Shown one piece after another: positions 42,495-49,212 of a DNA stretch of 49,212 nt. This stretch comes from Desulfosarcinaceae bacterium (GTDB lineage Bacteria > Desulfobacterota > Desulfobacteria > Desulfobacterales > Desulfosarcinaceae): NCBI GenBank assembly GCA_030066015.1, contig JASJCL010000061.1, positions 1 through 49,212 on the forward strand. Reading direction: 5' to 3'. Position numbers and translations under genes: made by a program. The number at the start of each line of letters is the position of its first letter. The first letter of the stretch is position 1. Below the pieces are notes generated by a model. That model ran no database searches. It had not been told where the DNA came from and saw only the letters and a list, made by a program, of their open reading frames with translations.

Positions 42495-44039
42495 ATGGCC
42501 CCAAAACGCCCCCTTCTGCTCATCCATCCACCGGTCGCGAAACCCTGCGAACCCCCGGCCGGCGTTGCCCGTCTGGCGACCGCCCTTCAGGCGGCCGGCG
42601 TTCCTTGTCGCCTTTTCGACGCCAGCCTCTTCGGCCTCCTCGACCTGCTCACGGAGCCGTTGGACGCCTCGGACACCTGGACCCGGCGGGCACTCACCAA
42701 ACGCCACCGGCACCTGGCAGCCCTGCGCAGCCCCCACCTCTACGGCCACCGGGAGCGCTACCGACAGGCAGTGACCGACCTGGCCAGACTCCTGCGGGCC
42801 GCCGGCAGGGGAAAACGGATCGGTCTGGCCAACTACCACGATCCAGACCTGTCGCCGGTGCGCAGCGCAGACCTGTTGCGGGCGGCTGAAACCTATGCGG
42901 AGAACCCCTTTTTTCAGAGTTTCAGCGGCCGCTTGACGAGGATCCTGGCCGCATTCTCACCGCAGGTCGTCGGCCTCTCGGTGAACTTCATGAGCCAGGC
43001 CTTGGGCGCCTTCGCCATCGCTGGTTGGCTGCGCCGATACGCTCCCCGGCTGCGCATCGTGATGGGCGGCGGGCTGGTCACCTCCTGGGGGCAGATCCCC
43101 GGCATGGGCAACCCCTTCGGCGGACTGGTGGACGATCTGATCGAGGGACCGGGGGAGCGAGTCCTTTTGGATATCTGCGCTCCCGGCGAGACACTGCCCG
43201 AGACACGGTCCCAATTCGCCGGGGACCTGCTGCCCATGTCGGACTATCTGGCGCCCCGTCCCATCCTGCCCTATAGTACGGCGGACGGCTGCTGGTGGCG
43301 CAAGTGCGCCTTCTGCCCCGAGCGGGCGGAACGGCAGCCCTATCGGCCCCTGGCAGCGGCGGCCATCCAGAAGGATTTGCAGCGCTTGACGGCGCGAGGG
43401 GATGCGGGGCTGATCCACTTTCTGGACGATGCCCTGGCGCCGCGTTTCCTGGCCCACATGGGCCAGATGCCGCCGGGGATGCCCTGGTATGGCTTCGCCC
43501 GTATCACCGACCACTTGGCGGACCCGGATTTCGCGCGGGCGCTGAAACGATCCGGTTGTGTGATGCTCAAGCTGGGGATCGAGTCCGGCGACCAGACGGT
43601 CCTCGACGCCCTAAACAAAGGCACCCGCATCGCGCTGATTTCGAAAGCCCTGCACACCCTCAAGGCGGCCGGCATTGGGGTCTACGCCTACCTGCTTTTC
43701 GGCACACCGGCCGAGACCGAACCGGCGGCCAGACGCACCCTAGCGTTCACCCTGGCCCACAGCGAGGCCATCGACTTTCTCAACCTGGCCATCTTCAACC
43801 TGCCGGCATACAGCCCCGAGGCGCGCGCGCTGAAGACCCGGCCCTTCTACCCCGGCGATCTCTCCCTGTATGCCGACTTCGAGCACCCCGGCGGCTGGCG
43901 GCGTCAGCGGGTGCGCCGGTTCCTGGCGGCCGTCTTCAAGAAGCCCGCGCCCATCCGCCGGATTCTGGCCAACGACCCGCCCCACTTTACCTCCAACCAT
44001 GCGCCCCTCCTCCTGATGCACTCTCGGCAGTCGGCGTGA
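42495..44039 (+). CDS. B12-binding-type radical SAM protein
   Basis: 514 residues from ATG 42495 (MAPKRPLLLIHPP), the usual opening of COG1032-type proteins; an earlier ATG at 42441 adds a polar tail. The N-terminal Rossmann part (about 1-200) includes PQVVGLSVNFMSQ and LRIVMGGGLVTSWG and resembles a cobalamin-binding fold, though the DxHxxG motif is not evident. The radical SAM part has the cluster motif GCWWRKCAFCPE (C-x4-C-x2-C), IHFLDDAL, and VMLKLGIESGDQTVLDALNKG. It would use a 4Fe-4S cluster and SAM to generate a radical. Substrate unknown. It begins 65 bases after the serine hydrolase gene on the same strand. Confidence 0.87.
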   Translation: MAPKRPLLLIHPPVAKPCEPPAGVARLATALQAAGVPCRLFDASLFGLLDLLTEPLDASDTWTRRALTKRHRHLAALRSPHLYGHRERYRQAVTDLARLLRAAGRGKRIGLANYHDPDLSPVRSADLLRAAETYAENPFFQSFSGRLTRILAAFSPQVVGLSVNFMSQALGAFAIAGWLRRYAPRLRIVMGGGLVTSWGQIPGMGNPFGGLVDDLIEGPGERVLLDICAPGETLPETRSQFAGDLLPMSDYLAPRPILPYSTADGCWWRKCAFCPERAERQPYRPLAAAAIQKDLQRLTARGDAGLIHFLDDALAPRFLAHMGQMPPGMPWYGFARITDHLADPDFARALKRSGCVMLKLGIESGDQTVLDALNKGTRIALISKALHTLKAAGIGVYAYLLFGTPAETEPAARRTLAFTLAHSEAIDFLNLAIFNLPAYSPEARALKTRPFYPGDLSLYADFEHPGGWRRQRVRRFLAAVFKKPAPIRRILANDPPHFTSNHAPLLLMHSRQSA

Positions 44040-44080
44040 GGCGCCACAGGACCCCATGGGCCGAAGATGTCGATCACTAG

Positions 44081-44110
44081 TTGACAGGCGGGCGATGCGT
44101 CACATGGTAT
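44081..44110 (+). promoter_or_regulatory. Candidate promoter of ATP-grasp/esterase operon
   Basis: A perfect -35 TTGACA (44081-44086) is followed after 18 bases by TGGTAT (44105-44110), three of six for -10. It lies 70 bases before the ATP-grasp start. Confidence 0.35.
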
Positions 44111-44181
44111 GGACACTCCGGTTCCCGGAAGTCCGAGCACCAATGCCCCCAATCCCCAGCCACCATTGCCAAGGAGCCCCC

Positions 44182-45345
44182 ATGAACGTTGTCTTCCTCT
44201 CCCCCCATTTTCCGGAACACTACGCGGCCTTCTGCACCGAGTTGCGGGCCGCCGGCGCCACGGTGCTGGGCATCGCCGACGCCCCGTACGAGGCCCTGAG
44301 CCCCGCCGTCCGCGAAGCCCTTGCGGCGTATTATCGGGTCGACGACCTGCACGACTACGATGGGCTGGTGCGGGCCCTGGGCTATTTCACGCACAAGTAC
44401 GGCAAGCTCGAGCGCTGCGAATCCCTCAATGAATATTGGCTGGCCACCGAGGCACGACTGCGCGACGACTTCAATATCGAGGGTATCCGCGGCCATCAGA
44501 TCGACGCCATTCGGCGAAAATCGGAGATGAAGCAGCGCTTCCGCCAGGCGGACGTCGCGGTGGCCCCAGGCCGGGTGGTCCACGACCTGGCCCAGGCGCG
44601 CGCCCTCGTCGCCGAGACCGGCTATCCGGTGGTGGCCAAGCCCGACGCCGGGGTGGGGGCCCTGGACACCTATCGATTGGATTCAGACCACGACCTGGAA
44701 GCCCTCTTCGAGGCGCCCCTGCCAGCGGACTATATCCTGGAGGGTTTCGTCACCGGCGCCATCGTCAGCTTTGACGGCCTGGCCGACCGCGAGGGCCGTC
44801 TTGTCTTCGCCACAGGTCACCGCTACAGCCAGGGAATCATGGAGACGGTCAACGAGGGGCGTCACATCAGCTACACCTCCTTGCGGGAGATTCCTCCCCG
44901 ACTGGAAGAGCTGGGTCGCCGCTGCGTGGCGGCCTTCGAGGCCCGCGAACGCTTTTTTCACATCGAATTCTTCCACCAGGGCGGGGACGATTACGTGGGG
45001 CTGGAGATCAACATGCGGCCGCCGGGCGGCTTCACCACCGACATGTTCAACTACGCCTGCGACATTGACATCTACCGGACCTGGGCACGCCTGCTGGTTC
45101 ACGATGCGGGTCGACTGGCCTACGAGCGCAAATACCACTGCAGCTATGCCAGCCGCAAGAACGGCATCCCCTACACCCACAGTCATGGGGAGATAATGGA
45201 GCGCTTCGGCGGCGACATCGTCAAGGTGGCCAGTGTACCAGGCGTCTTCAGCAGTGCCCTGGGAGACGTGGGCTATATCTTCCGTTCCCCGGAAATAGAA
45301 CGCAACGAAGAGATCATCCGGTTTATTCACGCCACCTCAGCGTAG
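44182..45345 (+). CDS. ATP-grasp domain ligase
   Basis: 387 residues from ATG 44182; AAGGAG stands five bases upstream, which decides against the earlier in-frame ATG at 44056. The N-terminal Rossmann part (NVVFLSPHFPEHYAAFCTEL, GATVLGIAD) precedes the ATP-grasp core: KSEMKQRFRQADVAVAPG, GYPVVAKPDAGVGALDTY, YILEGFVTGAIVSFDGL, and metal-binding FFHIEFFHQ and GLEINMRPPGG. It should form an acyl-phosphate and join a carboxylate to an amine or thiol. Substrate unknown. It is 11 bases before the esterase gene, so the two are an operon and likely act in sequence. Confidence 0.9.
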   Translation: MNVVFLSPHFPEHYAAFCTELRAAGATVLGIADAPYEALSPAVREALAAYYRVDDLHDYDGLVRALGYFTHKYGKLERCESLNEYWLATEARLRDDFNIEGIRGHQIDAIRRKSEMKQRFRQADVAVAPGRVVHDLAQARALVAETGYPVVAKPDAGVGALDTYRLDSDHDLEALFEAPLPADYILEGFVTGAIVSFDGLADREGRLVFATGHRYSQGIMETVNEGRHISYTSLREIPPRLEELGRRCVAAFEARERFFHIEFFHQGGDDYVGLEINMRPPGGFTTDMFNYACDIDIYRTWARLLVHDAGRLAYERKYHCSYASRKNGIPYTHSHGEIMERFGGDIVKVASVPGVFSSALGDVGYIFRSPEIERNEEIIRFIHATSA

Positions 45346-45356
45346 GAGACACCACC

Positions 45357-46109
45357 GTGCATATCGAAGAACACTGCTGGCACAGCCCCCACCTTGGGCG
45401 GCAGATGGCCCTGAAGGTCTACGGCCACTGGGGACGGCCCCTCATCGTCTTTCCCTGTTCGCGGGGGCGCTACTTCGACTACGAGGGGATGGGAATGATC
45501 AACGCCATCGCCCGTTTCATCGATGGCGGACGGATCAAGCTCTTCTGTGTGGACAGCATCGACGCCGAGTCGTGGTACGACTTCGGGGTGCCGCCGGCGG
45601 AGCGTAACCGCCGTCACGAAGCTTATGACAGCTACATCAGCGATGAGGTGGTACCCTTCATCCGCGATCACTGCCGCAATCCTGGCGTGCGCGCCCTCAC
45701 CAATGGCTGCTCCATGGGCGCCTACCACGCGGTCAACAGCTTCTTCAAACATCCCGATCTCTTCGGCGGCACGCTGGCCCTGAGCGGGCTCTACCGTCTC
45801 GACAGGGGCGAGTTCGGCCTGGGGAGCCAGGCGTTGCCGGCCGTTTACTTCAACTCTCCGCTGGCATACCTGCCCGGCATCAACGACCCCGCCACACTGG
45901 ATACCTACCGCCGAAGCGACATCATCGTCTGCGCCGGTCAGGGCGCCTGGGACGAGGAGGCCCTGGCGGACACCCGCGCGCTGGGACGGATCCTCCACGC
46001 CAAGGGGGTCCCCGCCTGGATCGACATCTGGGGACATGACGTCAACCACGACTGGCCCTGGTGGTACAAGCAGATGAATTATTTTTTAGAGCGGCTGAAC
46101 CTTGGCTAA
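45357..46109 (+). CDS. Alpha/beta-hydrolase esterase (COG4947-like)
   Basis: 250 residues from GTG 45357, with TAGGAG eight bases upstream. The sequence shows an alpha/beta-hydrolase: PLIVFPCSRGRYFDYEGMG near the oxyanion region, nucleophile elbow G-C-S-M-G (TNGCSMGAYHAVNSFFKHP) with the catalytic Ser, and His in DIWGHDVNHDWPWW near the C-terminus. It resembles the esterase group often encoded beside an ATP-grasp ligase, as here. No signal peptide. It may hydrolyse an ester or thioester made or used by the ligase (inference). Confidence 0.87.
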   Translation: MHIEEHCWHSPHLGRQMALKVYGHWGRPLIVFPCSRGRYFDYEGMGMINAIARFIDGGRIKLFCVDSIDAESWYDFGVPPAERNRRHEAYDSYISDEVVPFIRDHCRNPGVRALTNGCSMGAYHAVNSFFKHPDLFGGTLALSGLYRLDRGEFGLGSQALPAVYFNSPLAYLPGINDPATLDTYRRSDIIVCAGQGAWDEEALADTRALGRILHAKGVPAWIDIWGHDVNHDWPWWYKQMNYFLERLNLG

Positions 46110-46144
46110 CCCCCGCCCAGGAAGGCGCCCTTTGCGGTAAGGCC

Positions 46145-46204
46145 GGGCGGGCGCAACCGATGCGGGCGCAAGCGATGCGGGCGCAAGCGATGCGGGCGCA
46201 AGCG
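46145..46204. repeat. Tandem repeat, 15-bp unit, three perfect copies plus one degenerate
   Basis: ATGCGGGCGCAAGCG occurs three times head to tail at 46160, 46175 and 46190, with a degenerate copy at 46145-46159 (GGGCGGGCGCAACCG). It lies between the esterase stop and the convergent tautomerase stop. The core ATGCGGGCGCA is also that of the 16-bp repeat at 35660-35750. Confidence 0.9.
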
Positions 46205-46286
46205 GCAGCCGGTATGGGGACGTCGGAAGTAAGGTCTCGGGTCGGTGCAACGGTCCATTACGCGCCCGACCGCGAGACAGCCGTCA

Positions 46287-46487
46287 CTAACCGCGTGCCC
46301 GCCGGACCGTTATGCTCTCGCCACCAATTCCCCAATTGTCCGTGGGGATCTCCTCGATGACAACAACAGTGGTGGCGGGATTCTTGCCCAGCACCCGGAC
46401 CAGCAGATCGGTTGCCCCCTGGATAAGTTGGGCCTTCTGTTCCCCCGTCACCCCCTCCTCGGTCACCTTGATGTTGACATACGGCAT
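46287..46487 (-). CDS. 4-oxalocrotonate tautomerase family protein
   Basis: 66 residues, typical for the family. ATG 46487 follows AGGAGGTAAATC, a near-ideal ribosome site. After Met removal the N-terminus is Pro (PYVNIKVTEEG), the catalytic base of tautomerases. EQKAQLIQGATDLLVRVLGKNP and VVIEEIPTDNWGIGGESI complete the beta-alpha-beta fold. Such enzymes form hexamers and interconvert enol and keto acids; the substrate here is unknown. It is monocistronic and divergent from the methyltransferase gene. Confidence 0.92.
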   Translation of the reverse strand: MPYVNIKVTEEGVTGEQKAQLIQGATDLLVRVLGKNPATTVVVIEEIPTDNWGIGGESITVRRARG

Positions 46488-46675
46488 GATTTACCTCCTG
46501 CGTCTGGATCCCTTCGGTGCACTGCACAATGGCCGACACGGCCATTATCCCGGTTTGGGAAGCGGCTGTCGACAGGCGTCTTTTTCAGATTCGGTTGACA
46601 ACGCGCCCCCAACCCTTAAAATCGGCCCTCGAACCGACATGCTGCAGAGAGCCGAATACCGCGAGTGATGCTGCA

Positions 46676-47824
46676 ATGACCCGTTACCTCTATCAGAAAC
46701 ACCAGCGCTACGTGGCCCAGATTCCGGCCGGCATGGCCGAACTGGCCACCACCGAACTGGCGGCCCTCGGGGCCCGCGACATCGCGGTGCTCGGCCGCAG
46801 CTTGCGCTTCACGGCGACACCGCCCCAGATCTACGCCATCGTCTACCAAGCGCGCTGCGTGAGCCGTCTCCTGGCACCCCTGCTGAACTTCCCCTGCGAC
46901 CGCCGCGAGGCGCTTTACCGCGCCGGTCGACAGATCCGGTGGGAACAACTCTTCCACCTGCGCCAAACCTTCGCCATTTTCGCCAATGTCATCGACACAC
47001 CCGGCTTTACCAACTCCCATTTCGCCAGCCAGTGCCTCAAGGACGCCATCGCAGACCATTTCCGTCAGAAAATGGGCAAACGCCCCAGTGTGGACCGCCG
47101 CCACCCCCACATCTGGATCAACCTCTACATCCACAATGGCCAGGGGACCATCAGTTTGGATCTGGGCGGCGGCGCCCTCCACCGCCGAGGCTACCGCCGC
47201 CAGTCGGTCATCGCCCCCATCCAGGAGATCGTGGCCGCCGCCATGGTACAGCTCTCCGGATGGCGGGGGGATCGTCCCTTGCACGACCCCATGTGCGGTT
47301 CGGGAACCCTGCTTTGCGAAGCCCTCATGCACACCTGTCGGATACCGGCGGGCCATCTGCGCGACGCAGGCGGACTGCCCCGTCTACCGGATTTTGACGG
47401 CGCGCAGTGGAAACGGGTCAAGGCCGCCGCCGATCGCCAGATGGAGCCCCTCACCACCGGCCTCATCTCGGGCAGCGACAAGGATCACCGCGCCATCCAG
47501 GCCGCCCGCCAGAACTGCCGGCGGTTGCCCGGTGGTCGTCAGATCAACCTCTATCGCAAGGACTTCCGCGAGCATCCCGGACTTCAAAATGGGGTCATTC
47601 TCTGCAATCCGCCCTACGGGCTGCGGCTGGAGCGCGGGGCTGAGATCGGCACGCTCTACAAAGCGCTCGGTGACTGGCTCAAGCAGCGCTGCAGCGGCTC
47701 CTCGGCCTTCATCTATTTCGGCAACCGGGAGTTGATCAAGAAGATCGGCCTGAAACCGGCCTGGAAGAAGCCCCTCCGCAACGCCGAACTGGACGGACGG
47801 GTGGTGAAATATGAACTCTACTGA
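46676..47824 (+). CDS. THUMP-domain class I SAM-dependent rRNA methyltransferase (RlmL-like)
   Basis: 382 residues from ATG 46676 (MTRYLYQKHQRYVAQIPAG). The preceding extension to 46517 overlaps the tautomerase promoter and is rejected. An N-terminal ferredoxin-like and THUMP region (IPAGMAELATTELAALGARDI, TNSHFASQCLKDAIADHF, WINLYIHNGQGTISLDL) is followed by the catalytic domain: PLHDPMCGSGTLLCEAL (SAM binding), GSDKDHRAIQAARQN, and active-site NPPYGLRL. It matches the N-terminal half of E. coli RlmL, which makes m2G2445 in 23S rRNA. It lacks the RlmK half, as in many bacteria. It ends 33 bases before the ABC-F gene. Confidence 0.9.
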   Translation: MTRYLYQKHQRYVAQIPAGMAELATTELAALGARDIAVLGRSLRFTATPPQIYAIVYQARCVSRLLAPLLNFPCDRREALYRAGRQIRWEQLFHLRQTFAIFANVIDTPGFTNSHFASQCLKDAIADHFRQKMGKRPSVDRRHPHIWINLYIHNGQGTISLDLGGGALHRRGYRRQSVIAPIQEIVAAAMVQLSGWRGDRPLHDPMCGSGTLLCEALMHTCRIPAGHLRDAGGLPRLPDFDGAQWKRVKAAADRQMEPLTTGLISGSDKDHRAIQAARQNCRRLPGGRQINLYRKDFREHPGLQNGVILCNPPYGLRLERGAEIGTLYKALGDWLKQRCSGSSAFIYFGNRELIKKIGLKPAWKKPLRNAELDGRVVKYELY

Positions 47825-47857
47825 ACCGAAGACACCGGTCGGGAGTTGGTTCGAACA

Positions 47858-49212
47858 ATGGCGTTGATCGGCATGCGCGACCTCACCTGGGGGTTCGACC
47901 ACCCGCCCCTGCTGGAGAAGATCAACCTCCAGATAGACCCCGGTGAGCGGGTCTGCCTGCTGGGCCGCAACGGTGCGGGCAAATCCACCCTGCTCAAACT
48001 CCTGGCGGGCCACTTGGCGCCGGACAGCGGTGAGATCTGGCGCCAGCAGGGGCTGCGACTGGCCCTGCTGCAACAAGAGGTCCCTCTGGCGGTCGACCGC
48101 AATCTCTTCGATTTCGTGGCCGAAGGCTTGGGATCTGCCGGTGAAGCATTGGTGGCCTATCACCGCCTCTGTCACCTGCCTGAAGAGGCCCAAAACGCCG
48201 AGACCGATCGCCGGCGGGAGGCCCTGCAACTGGTGCTGGAGAAAGGCGATGGGTGGTCCCAACAGCGGCGGGTGGAAAGCGTGCTCTCTCAGACCGGCCT
48301 CGAGGCTGAGCGCCCCTTCGACAGCCTCAGCGCCGGCATGAAGCGACGTGCCCTCCTCGCCCGGGCCCTGGTGACGGCCCCCGAGCTCCTCCTGCTGGAC
48401 GAGCCCACCAATCACATGGACATCGAGGCGATTCTCTGGCTGGAAGAATTTCTACACAAGCGGGTTCCGAGCCTGCTCTTTGTGACCCACGACCGCGCTT
48501 TCCTGAAAAAGATCGCCAGCCGCATCATCGAATTGGACCGGGGGCGCGCGATCAGCTATGCCTGCGACTACGCCACCTACCTCAAGCGCCGCGAGGACGA
48601 TCTGGCCGCCGAGGCCAAGGAGCGGGAACGCTTCGACAAGAAGCTCAGTCAGGAGGAGGCTTGGATCCGCCAGGGGATCCGTGCGCGGCGGACCCGCAAC
48701 GAGGGTCGCGTGCGGGCCTTGGAAAAAATGCGGGCCGCCTACCGCGAGCGGCGCCGCAACGGTGGCAGCGTGCGCCTGCACGTGCAAGCGGCCGAGCGGT
48801 CGGGCAAATTGGTGATCGAGGCGCGGGGGATTGGGTTCGCCCACGGCGGGCGGTCCATTGTCCGGGATCTCTCCACCGTCATCATGCGGGGCGACAAGGT
48901 GGGCCTCATAGGGCCCAACGGGATCGGCAAGACCACCCTGATCAAACTGCTCCTGAAAGAGGTTGCGCCGCACACCGGCAGCGTCCGCCACGGTACCCAC
49001 CTGGAGGTGGCCTATTTCGATCAGCTGCGAACCCAGCTGGCGGAAGAGAAAACGGTCCAGGAGAACATCGGCGGGGGCAATGACTACGTCGAGATCGCCG
49101 GCCGCCGACGCCACACCATCAGTTACCTGCAGGACTTTCTCTTCTCCCCCCAGCGCAGCCGCACTCCGGTGTATGTGCTTTCGGGCGGCGAGAAGAACCG
49201 GCTCATGCTGGC
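47858..49212 (+). CDS. ABC-F ATPase (Uup-like), C-terminus beyond right edge
   Basis: 451 codons are visible from ATG 47858; the gene runs off the window. There are two ABC cassettes without membrane domains. First: Walker A GRNGAGKST, signature LSAGMKRRALLARAL, Walker B LLLLDEPTNHMD, then the H-loop THDRAF. The interdomain linker is long and charged (AKERERFDKKLSQEEAWIRQG, ARRTRNEGRVRALEKMR), as in Uup. Second cassette: GPNGIGKTT and LSGGEKNRLML at the edge. ABC-F proteins act on ribosomes; Uup is also tied to DNA-structure tolerance. The first signature is SAGMK rather than SGGxx, a mild deviation. Neighbouring the rRNA methyltransferase supports a ribosome role. Confidence 0.92.
   Translation, partial: MALIGMRDLTWGFDHPPLLEKINLQIDPGERVCLLGRNGAGKSTLLKLLAGHLAPDSGEIWRQQGLRLALLQQEVPLAVDRNLFDFVAEGLGSAGEALVAYHRLCHLPEEAQNAETDRRREALQLVLEKGDGWSQQRRVESVLSQTGLEAERPFDSLSAGMKRRALLARALVTAPELLLLDEPTNHMDIEAILWLEEFLHKRVPSLLFVTHDRAFLKKIASRIIELDRGRAISYACDYATYLKRREDDLAAEAKERERFDKKLSQEEAWIRQGIRARRTRNEGRVRALEKMRAAYRERRRNGGSVRLHVQAAERSGKLVIEARGIGFAHGGRSIVRDLSTVIMRGDKVGLIGPNGIGKTTLIKLLLKEVAPHTGSVRHGTHLEVAYFDQLRTQLAEEKTVQENIGGGNDYVEIAGRRRHTISYLQDFLFSPQRSRTPVYVLSGGEKNRLML

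Noticed and set aside
43275-43340. Unusual C-x4-C-x2-C cluster motif in the radical SAM protein as a novelty
   Set aside because: This spacing is a familiar variant in COG1032-type B12-binding radical SAM proteins, so it is not unusual enough to report alone.
46061-46360. Open frame with QAMRA repeats
   Set aside because: It arises from the 15-bp tandem repeat read in one frame. There is no ribosome site, and it starts inside the esterase gene.

Overview
The window is 49 kb of bacterial chromosome, gene-dense, with Gram-negative markers: several lipoproteins with lipoboxes, an OmpA-family protein, a Tat-type signal and an RlmL-like rRNA methyltransferase. Stand-alone receivers and sensor kinases are abundant, an NtrC-type sigma-54 activator is present, and one enzyme carries an in-frame UGA at its catalytic position. 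Together these fit an anaerobic Desulfobacterota (sulfate-reducer-like) genome. That assignment is inference from gene content; no marker gene in the window fixes the taxon. No rRNA, tRNA, CRISPR array, insertion sequence or integrase was seen.

Layout. 1-6283 (minus): two paralogous multidomain lipoproteins, the first cut by the left edge. 6909-9785 (plus): a membrane Ser/Thr kinase with a DUF4384-like tail, then a TPR-OmpA protein. 9959-14498: radC, a small basic protein, a TPR protein, a YugP-like zinc peptidase, an EamA exporter and, on the minus strand, an MsrA whose catalytic cysteine codon is UGA followed by a SECIS-like hairpin. 14957-31016 looks visibly less GC-rich. It holds a histidine kinase plus NtrC-type regulator, a complete Mrp antiporter operon (fused AB, then C, D, E, F, G) and, converging on it, an eight-gene minus-strand run: Cache sensor kinase, two receivers, an SLC13 permease, a receiver-kinase hybrid, another receiver, a CBS protein and a DUF3124 protein. 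31327-35660: an MFS carrier, a GltS glutamate carrier, a second EamA exporter and a DUF3870 protein. 35982-42429: a peptide-binding protein, a fusion of dipeptide epimerase to an NlpC/P60 endopeptidase (YkfB-YkfC in one chain), a D-aminoacylase and a class-A-beta-lactamase-fold hydrolase. 42495-49212: a B12-type radical SAM protein, an ATP-grasp ligase with an esterase, a tautomerase, an RlmL-like methyltransferase and an ABC-F ATPase cut by the right edge.

How the parts may work together. The kinase, OmpA and lipoprotein genes probably form a cell-surface module. The Mrp operon beside the sensor genes suggests that Na+/H+ or pH homeostasis is tied to signalling. The four genes at 35982-42429 read as a route for importing and dismantling murein peptides. 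The strongest single finding is the selenocysteine-type, Tat/lipoprotein-targeted MsrA at 13698-14498, which conventional gene calling would split at its UGA. Other leads are the YkfB-YkfC fusion, an attenuator-like leader before the peptide-binding protein, and two intergenic tandem repeats that share one core.
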